From Penelope pileata (Eukaryota > Chordata > Aves > Galliformes > Cracidae): a stretch of 64,000 bases of DNA. The translations under genes were made by a program, and so were the position numbers. Under the pieces are notes generated by a model, which saw nothing but the letters and a program-made list of their open reading frames with translations, did not search any database and was not told the DNA's origin. Positions 50,691 through 64,000 of this stretch are shown piece by piece (positions within the stretch are counted from its first letter, which is position 1; every line of letters begins with the position of its first letter). The DNA lies in NCBI GenBank assembly GCA_013396635.1, contig WBMW01000227.1, positions 1 through 64,000 of the forward strand, written 5' to 3'.

Positions 50691-53600
50691 CTACAAATGT
50701 GTATACAGTCAAGCACAACATATCCTGAGAATAATTCTGTAGAATGTAATAGACATTAACCTAGCTATTGTCTATGAAGAAAAAATATCAGTTTAATGGC
50801 CAATTGTTTTAATGCTCAAGTAAAAGACAAGGAGAAGACAAGGAATCGTGTCCAAGGAATTATGTCATGCCATACACTTATGGGTACACTTTTTTTTTTT
50901 AAGCCCAACATTCTGTTTCCTTTCCCTTTTCTTAAAAAGGGAGATAAGGGAACTGGAAACTAGAAAGGAAGACAAGGGAACAGATATAACAGAAAGAAGT
51001 TATTCTATACAAAGAGCAACCAAGCAGACTGAGATCCTTCAAAATGGAAAAAGTAAGCAGAAGGCCACAAAACGGAGATACACCAGTTTTATGTAAAAAG
51101 TGAAATATAAAGTGGGATTCTAACTGTTTTTTACATGCTTTAATGGGCTCACAGTACAGATCCAAAAAGCAGATTTTGATGTTAAGCTTCCACAGAAAAA
51201 TCGCAGTTTGCTCTGCTCTCACACACACCTCTGCTCACCTGCTTTTACTCCTGAGAAAAACAGAGTAGATAGGTATCCAGTCTGATCTAGTATGACCATT
51301 TGTACATTCTTATTCAGAAGAATAACAAGGTTACAACGAATGCTGGGAAAATTATTAAAGAAATGACTACTTGAGGGTTCAAATTTGTATGAATTACATC
51401 AGAAACCAAAAAACTGCCCCATACAAAAACTATCTGATTTTTTAAGTGCTCCAATTCAAAAATCAGTGTTAACATGGAAAATGTTTAAAAGTCAAATGTC
51501 ACTGATAATCACAATCCCAGAACCACTCTTTAACTTAAAATGCCTATGAAAAATTTCAACACAGCTATACAAAAAGAACCTCAAACAATGACATGAATAC
51601 ACAGACGCTGTAACAAAAGATGTACACGTAGAAATTAAAAGTTCTTGCACTCCTCCAGTTTGATTCTTCTTTGCCTTGCATGCAGTCATTTACACCAACA
51701 GCAGAAGTGTCGGAAGAGAAGTCTATAGAGAACTCTAAAATACTGCCAAATTAAAATGTAGTGGCTTATATCTGCTCTGTGATAGCCTGAATAACTGCAG
51801 AGTAATTGAGCATTAAGACCTGATTTACTGTGAGAAAAAGGGGATGGAAAACGCCCAATTATTTAATGACCTTTTCCAATCCTACTCCACTGGAGAAATA
51901 CATAAATAAAACATTCAGAATGCAGAAAGAATAACAAAACAATGTTCTTAAAACTAAAACTAGTGGGGAAAGAGAGCTCTCTAATTTAGAAGAAAAAAAG
52001 GGTTTTCATAGCAGAAGCAAGAAAGTGAAGTAGGTGGAATTAACTCTTGCAGGATAATTCACTCAAATAGTTTACTAAGACTTTGCAGCATGAGCAATAC
52101 CGACAAGAACATAATCCAGAGCTGCAGTAACTACATAAAATTATAAATGTTATCGTCTAGGTTATTTAGCTTATGAAAATGGAGATTCTCACACCAGACT
52201 TCACATCATTTTGGTTACTTTTAGGGATAAAAAATTTGAGTACATTTCCTGCATAAGAAGATCCAAAGATTTTAAAATAAACACTTAGGCTAGCCACGTT
52301 ACCAAATATTATCAGAGTATTGGTTGTGAAATCAGAATTGTAAAGAATTTTATGTTTTATAAAAACTTCCATGTACTAGAAAACAAAACCAAATTCAGAG
52401 GCACACATTATATACACAGAGGAGTATAGCTGTGCTTGTTTCTTTAATAAAAACGAAGCTGTTCAGAAGCAAAGTAACATTCAAGAAGATATCCATAAAC
52501 CAGAGAGAGATGAAGGGGTGAAAAGCTCCATGCTGGATTAGGAAGAGAACAGCAGTCCTGTGATTAAAAACACCTGAACAGACCCTACGTGTCATGACAT
52601 TTTTCTACATTACAGCTTTTCCTCTTCTTCACTTAATAATAAGGTACCTTCTAACTGCATCTATAACTATAGTCCCAGACAGGCTATATGCCAAGTACAT
52701 CAGCCAAAACCATGTGTTTTTCCCCCTCAAAAAAACAACATAACAAACACAACCAAAAAAATATATATATATAGTTTCCTGTTTAAGAGCAGTTTGTGAT
52801 AGGATCACAAAAAACTCAGCAGTAATCACTTACAGTAAAAAATACTTGAAAAAATATGCATGTGCACATAAAATCCATGTTCCTAAATTACAAGCCACAA
52901 ATATATGCCCTAAAAAAACCTTTTTCCTATAATTTTTCTTCTATATAGCAATTTTTGCAACTGATGAACAAACAAGATGGATGAAGGCCAGAGGATGTTC
53001 TTTTCCCTCCCATTGGCAATCTACGTACTATAGCCATTCTCTAAATATTCCAACAGACCAACAAACTTTAAACACAATTACAATTCCCCTTAGCTTGCTA
53101 CACTCTAGGTCGCTATTTGCAATTTTTAAAAACTTTCCATACAAAAGTAAGTTCTCTGTCTTAGCCAACTAGATCTGTTTGCATTGACTAAGCAGTTCCA
53201 AATAATAAGGCCCACAGCTCCCAATTAAAAAGGGACTGCGCACAGCCCTCTTTGCTTACCAACCTCGCATACACAAGCACTGAGGTCTCACTAACACAAA
53301 CTTCTGGATGCCAAACTTACAACCTTTTTCAAGATTTTTGCAGACTATTTCCTTGACCAAGTAAACTTTACACACCTGTAAATGTGCACATAAAACTCAA
53401 TTTGAGTTGGTTTTGATCTTAAGTACTTTTGGAGCTATTCATTTGGTGCATACACAATACAATCTTCAAGACAACAGAAACTACTTTTTGCGCTTTTTCT
53501 AACTGAAATGTAATTTGGATTTAAAAAAGGGTTCTCAAATTATAACAGAGTAATAAACCAACTTAATCACATTGTCCCTAATACTGACCATGAACAGCAC

Positions 53601-56600
53601 AACAACGAAAAAACAAACCAAAGCATCTGCAGTTTCTGAAGAACAATATCATCCACCCTCCTCAAATTCTTATGAAAGCATGCCACAATGAAGAAGCCAT
53701 AAAATCATAAAGAAAAGTTGTGCACATAGTTCATATAATTTCCAAGCCATCCCAGCCATCTTAGGACGCACTTGTAAAGAATGTACTTATCTTACCAAGA
53801 CGGACTTGGGCAAGACAGTTGTCCACCAAAGTATTTCACTTAGGCAACAGATTTACGGGATTGTTTAACAGCTACTTGCAATGTAACCACATTACAGAGA
53901 TTATTCAGAAACAGAAAATTCTATTGGCAAAACTCAGAGTTTTAACCAAGTCCTCAATGAACAAAGAATAGAAACAGATCATTCAAGGGTAATTCGTACA
54001 TTGTTTTTGGTTCTATTCATCTAGCTGCTGCAAAATATTCAAGTTGTCCTGTGAAACCCTGACACCAAATGCCTACTAATTCTTCAGTACTACTTCTCAG
54101 AGGAATGCAAAGGCAGGCCAGCAGACAAAATGTCTTGTGTTGTTTGAATCTCTAATATAATAGCCTTTTATCTAGCCCTCTCAGTGTGTTTTGAATCTAT
54201 GGCTATGTTGAAAAGAATTACAACAGAATTTGACTACATACATGCAGGACACCAGTTTACTCCTTCATTAATGCGCTATCCAGCAAGTCAGAGAGCACCC
54301 CTATGCTATGCTATTTGAGCACTTGGCATCTTAACCCCATTGCTTAATAATTGCATAATTTGTCTCGTATGGTAAATGCCCTAAATGCAGGCAGTGAGGG
54401 CAACTGGGAAAATGCATTGCATCAGCCTGCTTGGGACCACCAATGTGGGCATCGGACAAGATGCTGCTTTCAGGAAAACACCGCTGAAAACAGCTCTCTA
54501 ATTAGCATCAGACAGGCACAAGCTTGAGCAGAAAGACAAGGGTCAGCAGACTGAAGAGCAGGTCAAGCTACCAAAACTTTATGGGACAATACACGGGCTA
54601 CATGGCACCAAAGCTTCTCGCCTGCACAGACAATAAGCCATGCTAAAATCTGTAGGCCCTCCTCCTCCTTCTCACAGCCTCCTCCTTCCAGTGGGGAAGA
54701 AGGAAGTTAAATGGCTCTATTGTCAGTGTGACATGGTCACTATTTAGCTGTTACAATTTTCTGAATAAAAATAAATAAATAGAGGTCCAGTCCATACCAC
54801 TTGCAGCCAAAAATGTTTATATTGTATATAAGGGCCCAATTAGCAGAGTATTAAGACAGTAAAAATATTTCCTCACAAGATGTCACACTTCCCATCACAC
54901 AGAGGATGGAAAATATACAGAAACTTTCCTGGAAGAGAATCAGCTGTACCTATTCAATCACTCTGGCTTAATTTATTACAAGGACTATTGATGCTTTAAA
55001 AAAAGAAAAAAGTGATAGTTATAGATCAGAAGATTTGCATCTCAAAATCAAAATTACTATTGATTGCTGCTTCGGAGTAAATGCTGCACATCCCTGAAGG
55101 GATTCTCCAGTGGAATTACACACACCGAACTTTACATGTCCACCTTTGAGAAGCAGGCACTCAGCTGATCATTTTAGACATCAGCTTTAAGCGAGTCATG
55201 CCCAGCGTGCCTGTTTTCCTCCACTAGCTTTGAAGGCAGCCCAGAGCATCAGCTGAGATGTCAAATACATGTAAACATACCTAGCTGACCTCTCTTGTTG
55301 GTGGATTTCTTTGTCCTTTTCAAATTTTAGTCTAACAGTGGGATAAACACACTGCTGTCTGTTTTTGCTAAGCTATTACAATCAGAGCATTGTATAAACT
55401 TCACATCTTCCTCAGACTTTGATGAGATGTTTGTCCGTATTCAAAAAGGTCAGATTTCCCAATGGAGCAAAACCAGAAAAAATCGGGTTGCTCTCAAGTT
55501 TACCTGCAGCTGCTTCACTCAGGAATGAGCTGTCAGCAGCCAGCAAGACCATTGCTTCTCAGAGCTTCCCTGGCACCAAGTCAAACTACCTTAAGCCCAA
55601 AGGGCCAAGCCTCAGCATAATAGATAACACAGACAGGAAACAGCAAGGGGAAATGAATGTGTGCTAAGGAGATTTTAAGGGCAAAAACCAGGCTTACGTG
55701 TAGGGGAGGACAAAAAGCAGTGGGAAATCAAGGGCAGAGTTGGACCAGTGAAGTGTGGAGGAAAGTAGGGCGGCAAAAAAACAGGTGGAAAGGAAACTAA
55801 ATGATGTGCAAAAGATTATGATTCAGTGTTTTATCTTGATTACAATAAACTGTATCAGAATAGAAATCATCATCCACATGTTAACTGGAGAAAGAAAATG
55901 CTTCCCAGAAGCCATATGTTCCTCTAAATTGGGTCAGGAAGTTTGCTAAAATGCAATGACTAAACAGCAAGCAATCGAGTAATTATTTAATTTAAGGAGC
56001 TATACTTTGCATTGCTAGTCCTGCAAGCCATACACTTATAAACAAAAGAGAAATACTGGTTTTAGGTTAAGAGCAATAAAAAGGATTTTAATATACATCT
56101 ATGTTTTTATACACTTCGACATTTTTGGAGGCCTCAGGAAGTATCATTCAGTATGTTTTTCAAAATATCAAGCTGACTCTATGAGGAGACTCCTGAAGAT
56201 ATAATGAGAGAGCTCAGAAACACAAACATGTTGGCAGCCGTTGCTCAGAAGACAGCAGAAGGACGCAGATGAACAGAGCCCCAGCTCAGTGACTGAGAGG
56301 AACAGGCCAAAACTCTGAGATAATTTTAAAATTCTGAATTCATAAGGGCAGGTAAGTGGACCAAAACCTTGAGACAATGAAATATAGACTGGGTTTTAGG
56401 AGTCAAAATCTGAATTCATCATTCAACCGAAATGAACATCAAAGAGGAATTTCAGATGATACAAAACTCAACTCAATATAGTAGGCTTTAGACTAGTGCA
56501 AAACCTAAAAATTGAGGGCAACAGATGTTCCAGAATAATATAGGTCAGAAACAGCAGTTCAGCATGTTAAAATAAATCAGGTCTTTCATATTTCAGTGTT

Positions 56601-57299
56601 GTTCACAGATAGATGAATTGGGAAGGGAATAACCTTGCCAAACAGAACAATGCAATGGGGCCTCTTCTAAAATAACACCTGTACATTAACTGTTTATTAA
56701 CTGGAATATTTCATGTATTACTTACATTTAAATTAACTACAATGAATGCTCTAGAGATTCTAAGATTTAAACGCGGATCTCCATTTGTATTTGTCCAAGT
56801 TAAGAAATGCCTCATACTGTGCGCAAGAGTGATTACTAATATAGTGCATTGAATCTTTCAGGAACATTGCTTCCAAGAAGGACTGAAAAAACAACTCACT
56901 CTAACAGTACTATATATGCCTAATATTTGCCATATGCACAATATGTTAAACATGCATTCTGTCCTCATCTGAGTCATAGATAAGAAAAAATAATGTAAAT
57001 GTCACTAACAGTTCAGATTTTGGCACATATTCTTTTCTCTTGAAAAAACATTTTTTTTTAAAGCTTGCAATTTGTTTTTAATAGCTCCTCCTCAAGGAGC
57101 AGTTTTGAATGAAATGGGGCAAAAAGATGTGTTTTTCTGGTTGCTTATGTGCAGCATCATACTACTCAGCTGCGAAGGAGGGACGATTTAAACTTCAGGG
57201 AATGCACATCTAGGTCCTTCTCTCAAGTTCTCCCATTAAAGTCAGAAGATTTTTGTTTTTTTGAAGAGATTTATTTTAATGAATCTTTAGAATAGAAAG

Positions 57300-57323
57300 T
57301 TAAGTAAAGTAAACTTTACTTAA
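57300..57323. repeat. Inverted repeat, 11-base arms and 2-base loop
   Basis: The arms ttaagtaaagt and actttacttaa are exact complements around aa. Confidence 0.9.
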
Positions 57324-59291
57324 GCGGGAGGAGAAACGAGAAAACAGAGAAGGTGGCAATTAACTGTAACATGATCTATGGTAAGTAGCACATTATGTTA
57401 ATATTCAAATCAAAAGAAATTAAGAAGTAAATCTTGTATCATCACTCTGGTTTTAGCAATTCATTGTCACCTTTCAGAATAGCAGTCTGGGATATGATTG
57501 AAAAAGCAGACCATAGATTTAAAAATTAACTTCAGAAATAAACCTATTAATATAAAGAGAAACATTTTTTCTTCAGTTTCTTTATAAATTTTCTTTTCTA
57601 TCACTTCATATTAGAAGTGACCATCTCTATAATGTAATTTAGAAAACTATGAGCTCATTCTATTTTTATTGGCCAATGCAGTCCCCTAAGCCACACCTCT
57701 ATACCAAAACACGACACTACACTCAAATTCCAATCTGCAGTCTCATCTTTAGAAGTTTCGTGTCTTTGGAGAAATTCACATAAATGTGGGTTTTTTGGTT
57801 TTTGCGTTTTTTTTTGCTGAGCTAAAGTTTCATTATATAGCACTGCATTTAACATATCTAGTAATGCTGAATTATAGAAAACAGGCTTTTATTATAGAAG
57901 TATTTTTGAGAGAGCATACTCAAAGATATTAATGAAATTAACTCATCTGAGAGGGATTTATTTAGGATAGATCTTTTTTCTAGGTAAGGCGTTACTCATC
58001 TAATCACATTAAACAAAATGCTATCCTCCTGCTTTCTAAGTTACACATTTAAACCTTTATTTGCAATATTACTGCACAGTTTGCAGTGGCACAGCTTGGA
58101 CAAGAGTTCAGAATTTTAACAGAACAGCTTTGAACATCTAGGCTGTCACACACAGAAATCATAGGTAGTGCCATACCAACTTCTCGAACATCAGCTTGAT
58201 CCCATAAGGTCATTACCCACCAACTTCAGTGCAGAAAAGCTGTGGCTCTAAACAATAAATGGTCAAAATTATTCCACACCTGTAGAGTTATAGTATTCTT
58301 GTGTTTTTAAGGAATTGCAAAATATGGATTAATTCAACATCTTTTCCTTCCTCCTTTCCAAACGAGACAGTTTAATCATGACCTGGCACGTCATGACCAG
58401 CTGGAATTTGATGCTATTCCCAGCACTGATCAATCAGAATCTAGAAGCTAGATGGATGCATTAAGGCCCAGAAGATTTCAAAGCACAGGCTACAATTCTT
58501 GCAGAGCTGGCAATGGTTTTGTTCCCCCCTGTTGTTCAGCAATCCACAGAGAGTTCTTACAGATGCTGAAAGTTACGCTGAAGTGAAACCAAACCTTCAA
58601 AAGAGCAAAAACAGAATGTGATTGAATGAAGCTGCAAACCAGAGTGAAGACAGTCTTCTGCAAGATTCTCTAAAAAGGAAAATCAGGCTTAGTATTTTGT
58701 AATAGCATTAAAAAAACAACCTTCACACGTTTGAGACTTTTGGAAGAAAAGACTTCTTGAACCTGAACAGAAACCTTCTTCACACATTATCTACAGGAAC
58801 ACCAGTCAAACATCAGAATAGTGACTGCAGTGCTGCTTCATCCCACCTGTCTGCTTGCTGACTGCCAAGATCATTAGTTCTTTTACAGTGTAGCTCTGGT
58901 GACAAAATACAGCAACTGATCATTCACTGCAAGGGCAGCCTCTCTTCCAGAGACAAAGTCATGTACTGTAATAGGTACTGACACTATCCTCTACAGAGTT
59001 ATTTCTTTAGCACATATTAAGGTGAAGGTAAAAAGGACTCCTGGGTGGTACCCATATATTTGATCAGAATATTTGCTAGATTGTGCTTTTTAAGCTATCC
59101 TTATGGCATCTTCACCAAGGCACTCACATAGCGCACCTAGGTGCTTACAGATTTAATTCCAGAGATCACCGGTGGAGTTTTGTAGCTGAATTTACAAGCA
59201 CTACGCAGTAACTACTCAAATCTTTTCTCCCACATCCCATGCAGAGTGTGAATTTGGTTCCTACACTGCTATTGAAACTAAAGGCCTGGGA

Positions 59292-59360
59292 CAGATCAAG
59301 GCACAGCCAAGGCAGGTGCTGCTTGAGCACTGGAAAGCATTGCCAACAGGCCTTGATCTG
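59292..59360. repeat. Inverted repeat, 11-base arms and 47-base spacer
   Basis: The arms cagatcaaggc (59292-59302) and gccttgatctg (59350-59360) lie in a slightly GC-richer patch. Confidence 0.75.
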
Positions 59361-62288
59361 ATCAACAATCCTACACCAGTTCCAGCGTGGGGAGCCTCAG
59401 CAGGAGACAGGTTGCCAATGCTGTGACTCTGATGTGGACAAACATCCCTGAGGGAGTAGGATGAACCTCAGGAACTCTCACTTATGACTCACGCCAGAAT
59501 GCACATGTAAGAATAAATAAATAATAATAATTTTAAAGACAGCTGTTTAAGGTTAAACACAGTAATAACAAGAATACTTATTTTCTTTCTTCTCTGCACT
59601 GCTCCAGAAACCAGAGAGAAGCCAAACTGAAGGAAGCAGAAAGGACTTCCTTCTTCTCACATTTTTTTACACTACCCAAACAGCTCCTAGCCAGTAAGCA
59701 TATAAGAACCTAACCCACATATCGTCAGGAGTCAAAAAAGCCTGCAATTCAAAGAAAGCACAGTTTGTTAACATAAAGCAATAACAATAAAGTTCCCATG
59801 CTTCAGAAAAAAAGATTGCAATCCAGTCTCAGTTGCATACAGCTATGGAGATAAAGTACAAATAAATAAGAATTTACTGACAGCTGCCAGTATTCTGTAG
59901 TTCCCCCTCCAGAAGAGACTAGTATCCCACAGAAAATGTTGAATCTCGCTATTTTCATCCACACCTGTGTGAAACACCGATGGTACCTCACACCCTTTTC
60001 AGTTCTGATCTGACAACACTTTCTTCTTTAAGCTACTGAGTAATCTTAAGTGCTTCAGTTGTTCAACGTCCTCAGCTGAGTTTAAAGAAAATAAATACAT
60101 GAGCTAAAACTTGCTGAGGCTCTAGATAAAGAGCAAAAATAAAGGCTGCTTCACTTTGGGAAAGGAATTATCAAAAATACAAAAATTTTACTTTCAATCT
60201 GAGATGCCAAGGTATACCAGGGCCGCTGTTCAGTACCCTCGCAGCGAAATAAAAGACTTGCCTTTCTTCCTGCTCTACTTCTTGGGTACCCTCAAGTCCA
60301 TCTCAGTTTGAATCCCCAGTTTAACACAATAAAGAACGTTATGTCTTCCACCTGCATCACAGATCTTCAAGTGGTTACCACAATGCTACACAGAAAAGCT
60401 TCCAAAAGCAAGAGATGTGCACCACAGTGATGCTCAAAATCAGGCCTATCCACAAACTGGCAGCACAGGGCTGCTGCTGGCCATAGCAATGGCGCGTCAG
60501 TGGAAAATTTTGACACTATTAATGTACATTTTAGTGGATGTACTACAAAGTGAAGGTTCTTTTTTTCCAGCTTCCATGACTCAAAACTGAAAATAAGGAC
60601 CAAGAACAGAAATACTGAAGAACTGTAGGGCTATTCTGTAAGACTTTTCTCCTACAACTGACAAACTCTTTCCTTCCCAGCCTCTTAGGAGGCATGGCCA
60701 GCATCTAAAGATAACTTACATGAGTGGTTCTAAGAGAAATTTTCTCACATTTCACTCAGATTCTGCCATTTTAGTGTGGTGAAAGACCTGATCATTTTTA
60801 ATTTTCCCTTCTCCAACTGGAGGCAAATAAACTCGGGCAAATGTTACTCTCTCCTTGCTCCCATGAACACAATTTCAATGGCAGTGCTACCCACAGTTTC
60901 AGTTACATTTTGCTTTTTATACTTAGAATTGTAGTTTCTATGGATCAATCAAACAGATAAAAATCAGTAAGCACCAAGAAGTGCTACAGAGTTCTGTAGT
61001 ATGCTAGCAGCAATTTTCCTTAGCTCACATTCCCCAGAATTCCACATCTAATTGGGGAAAAAAAGAGAAAGTTGTTCATTGACATCATGAGAAGCTAAGA
61101 TGTAGTAGCTATCAAAATGCAACGGTAAATGTCCTCAGCAGTAAACCATGAAACAAACACTCACTAAAGCTGCAGGTCTTTTATTTCTAGAATATGGACT
61201 TGATAAACTTAGGAGTTTGGTTCATATTTTCCAAATGAATTCTTACATTTCACATCACCTGAGGTAGGGAGAATGAGCAAGCAAAGGAGAGTAAGAGACA
61301 TGTCCAGTAATATTGTAGGTAACTTATAACAGCTGCAAGAATACTGTCAAACTTTTAAGTGCTGAACTGCCAGGGGTGAAGTGAAAAGCAAGAACAAGCT
61401 ATCAGCTCATTAAAAATTCTAATCACCACTGCACAAACTACTCTGGATAGAACGCAGGCAGCTCAACTTTTGAGAACAGCTTGAAAAGCACTTCCACTAT
61501 TAAAAAAAATTTAAAAATCAACAATTAGAATTTGGAAACACTTAATACTCTTGTGCAATTTGTAGGTGGCATGTGACCTGGGGAATAAAAATAAATGTAT
61601 TTAAATTGTATTAACAGGTGTTTCTCTTAGTTAAGTTAAATTTTCCCTGGAGGTCTACATGGGGAAAATAGCACACAACAGTCAGTTAATGAAGAGCACT
61701 CAAAATTACGAGAGGCAAACAAGCTGGAGGTGAATCACATTTTGAGTGCTTCTCTTGAAAACGTTTCCTCTAATCTTAAGTAGTTAGTCCTCACCTTTCT
61801 GCCACTCAGAGGAACAAGAATACATCTGCAGCAATAGCAGCAATGCACAAGAAAGCAATAATATTAACTCTGAAGCTGCAGAGCTACCTGGATCTCTTCT
61901 GGATGTCTCTCACAGGAACAGCACTGATGCAAGGCGCTGGGGTTCATTCTCTTGGGTGACTGGTTTGAATCAGTCTCCACTTAGAGTTTAAACAAATCTG
62001 TTGGCCACTGCTCAGGCACTGTAAAACATGTTCCACACCACAAAACCACCAAATGTTTCTGCAAAAGCCAGCAGCATACGAGATTACGAGTGTAATCATA
62101 TGGATGACAAATGCTAAGCCATTGGCACTCTGCTGGACACCAAGGTTATTCATTATTTTCTTGGGGGAGAGATGAGGGACACTGATGGTCTTGATGTGTA
62201 ACATTACCTTGAATGGTTTCTACTTTACATCATGAATTAGCATTGCTCTTGAAGTACCCATAATGGATGTGACAGCTCCACTACTGAT

Positions 62289-62301
62289 ACACACACACAC
62301 A
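62289..62301. repeat. Short (AC)6 microsatellite
   Basis: Six AC units and a final A, about 280 bases before the CR1 pair. Confidence 0.85.
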
Positions 62302-62578
62302 GATAAAAGAGTTCATAGTACAGCACCCTGTGACCACGACTTGCAGCACACTGAAGTCTCTCCAGCAGCATGTTGTTTAGATGTCACCCTTTTCTGCCCA
62401 TTTCACCCAAATAACTACCTAATAAGAACAAAGCATGGCTGAATGCTACGTTTCTGAAACTGTTCCTGCAATAAATACACATATCAGGTCCATCACAAGT
62501 GAAAAAAGCAACAGGAATAGGGGGAGGAGAGAGAGATAAGGCAATTTTGTATATTTTTTGCATATTTTGTTGGAAATA

Positions 62579-62842
62579 CAGGACCTGAGGGAACAGCATG
62601 GAACGGTGTCAGGGGAGGGTCAGGTTGTAGATTAGGACAAGGCTCTTCACCAGAGGGTGGTTGGGCCCTCGGACAGGCTCCCCAGGACAGTGGTCGTAGC
62701 CCCAAACTGACAGAATTCAAGAAGCATCTGTACAATGCTCTCAGTAATATGGTCTGATTTCTGGGAGGTCCTGTGTGGAGCCAGGAGCTGAACTCAATGA
62801 TCCTTATGTGTCCCTTCCAACTTGGGATACTCTATGATTCTA
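62579..62842 (+). mobile_element. CR1 LINE 3' fragment (plus strand)
   Basis: The fragment starts at caggacctgagggaacagca, keeps ggctcttcaccagagggtgg (62641-62660) and ttgggccctcggacaggctc, and ends in cccttccaacttgggatact with ctatgattctat. It belongs to a different CR1 subfamily from the copies at 32-41 kb, judged by the body sequence. It meets the next CR1 fragment tail to tail. Confidence 0.85.
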
Positions 62843-62866
62843 TCGAAGGACTAAGTTGTCTTGCTT

Positions 62867-63087
62867 TATCATAGCATCATAGGGGTTAGAAGGGACCTCT
62901 GAGGAATCATCGTGTCCAACTCCACTGCTAAAGCAGGTTCCCTAGAATAGGCTGCACAGGAAAGCATCCAGGTGGGTTTTAAATATCTCCAGAGAAGGAG
63001 ACTCCACAACCTCTCTGGGCAGCCTGTTCCAGGGCTCCGCCACCCTCACTGTGAAGAAATTCTCTCTCATGTTCACATGGAACTGAT
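62867..63087 (-). mobile_element. CR1 LINE 3' fragment (minus strand)
   Basis: On the minus strand the frame NMRENFFTVRVAEPWNRLPR, then EVVESPSLEIFKTHLDAFLC and a stop, is the carboxyl end of CR1 ORF2. The 3' untranslated tail follows and ends at the complement of tcatagcatcataggggtta. The 5' break is near 63087. This is the CR1 subfamily with the EVVESPSLEIFKT ending, not the one at 40 kb, which ends EAVDAPSLAVFKA. Confidence 0.9.
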
Positions 63088-64000
63088 GCATTGTTACGCA
63101 CTTGCTCCAACAAGATACGTTCATGGCCTGGGCCCACTGAGAACTGTATTGGAGGAGCCATTCCAGGGCTTCATAATTGCCTCTCCATTCTACAACACAA
63201 GTACTGTATTAGCCCCATTCAGCCACTTAGCAAGTGGGACAAACTGTACAGCTTGCTTCTTGCTGAGCTGCAGGACCATGAGCTGCCATGGACAGTCTGT
63301 GGAATGCTAAAAGGCTTTCCTCCGGTGCACATTTTTCAACACATTCCTTTTTTTGCCTTAAAGAAATTGGCTTACAAAAGAAAATCCATAAACAGAATTA
63401 ACATATATAAGGTAGATGAATTTGACCTTGAGCCTGCTCAGTTCCCTCCCCCTTCCTAAACTCAGGTTTTGCATCTTATGTCTGCAAAGACAAACTGTGG
63501 TCACAGTCTGGTGTTTCACTCATTTTCCCTCTGGACAACTGGGCATCCATGTATTAAATCACAGGATTTGCTTAAATTCATGAAGCCTGATGTCGATTAA
63601 ACTAAATCAGCCTCTTCGTATGGGAGGTCTCTAGGGAGGAAGGAAATGCTTTCAATTCTTTATCTTTGTAAATTCAATTCAGACTAGGTGAGTGTGATCC
63701 CTAGAATTCTGAAAGGCAGGACTGCAAACTCAAGAAGGAAAATTAATTGGCAAATTTCTTATGTACTCAGGTAGATCAGGTCCATAGCAAACCGTGGTCA
63801 GATTACAGAGCATATCCACAATTCCCAAGACATCTTGAAAAACAGAATGCATAAAGGTGAAGAAAGTACAAGTTTTGTTTTCCTTATTTTTAAAAGTATG
63901 CAAATAAGAATTTTATTTTCTTTCACTTAAGTGCTAGCAATATGTGTACTTATATTTCATGACGTTGCTCTCAAAGAGAACAAAGATACCTCTACCAGCA

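Larger units (their letters stand above)
17815..64000 (-). other. TMTC2: TMTC2 intron 1 (3' part; continues beyond position 64000)
   Basis: All sequence above the exon belongs to the intron between the start-codon exon and this exon. No CpG-rich promoter and no frame matching the TMTC2 amino-terminal peptide is visible, so exon 1 is further right. The contents are CR1 copies of several ages, a few homopolymers and alternating purine-pyrimidine runs, and one small gap. The parts 17.8-32.6, 34.8-39.9, 41.4-46.5, 50.7-62.5 and 63.1-64.0 kb contain no gene or mobile element that I can recognise. Confidence 0.85.

Noticed and set aside
59000..64000. Search for the TMTC2 start exon at the right end
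   Set aside because: No CpG-rich stretch and no frame like the TMTC2 amino terminus is visible.
1..64000. tRNA, rRNA, CRISPR or bacterial-type operon features
   Set aside because: Nothing with cloverleaf, ribosomal or regularly spaced repeat structure was seen. The sequence is a vertebrate intron.

Overview
The window reads as vertebrate intronic DNA from a bird, most likely a galliform such as chicken or turkey. Three things point there. The repeats are dominated by CR1 LINE copies with the avian 3' end built on an ATTCTATG octamer. There is a deleted mariner of the chicken Galluhop/Mariner1_GG type. The one protein-coding exon that can be recognised is very close to vertebrate TMTC2. The rest is AT-rich, without operons, RNA genes or long open frames. 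Family assignments come from recall, not from a database search.

Layout: the only host coding sequence is one exon on the minus strand at 17244-17814. It carries 190 codons, has a good acceptor (TTTTGTAG) and a strong donor (AAG|GTGAGT), and fits the second coding exon of TMTC2. Because the gene runs right to left, 17815-64000 is intron 1 and 1-17243 is the start of intron 2. Exon 1 with the start codon must lie beyond 64000, and exon 3 and the TPR half of the protein lie before position 1.

Intron 2 part (1-17243): mostly unique AT-rich sequence. It holds a short CR1 tail at 8.07 kb, a Galluhop-like element at 11.5-12.05 kb with a broken transposase start, a telomere-like motif at 5.5 kb and several perfect inverted repeats.

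Intron 1 part (17815-64000): CR1 copies lie at 32.6-33.3, 34.0-34.7 and 40.0-41.4 kb on the plus strand, at 46.5-47.6 kb on the minus strand, and as a tail-to-tail pair at 62.6-63.1 kb. Two much older CR1/L3-like reverse transcriptase scraps lie at 49.8-50.7 kb, next to a 31-base assembly gap inside an A-run. Two 30-33 base alternating purine-pyrimidine runs and several homopolymer runs complete the picture.

I saw no new enzyme system. The points most worth a second look are the nearly open CR1 reverse transcriptase broken by what looks like one lost base, the internally deleted Galluhop copy, the inverted CR1 pair, the old LINE remnants, and the lineage-specific residues in the TMTC2 exon.
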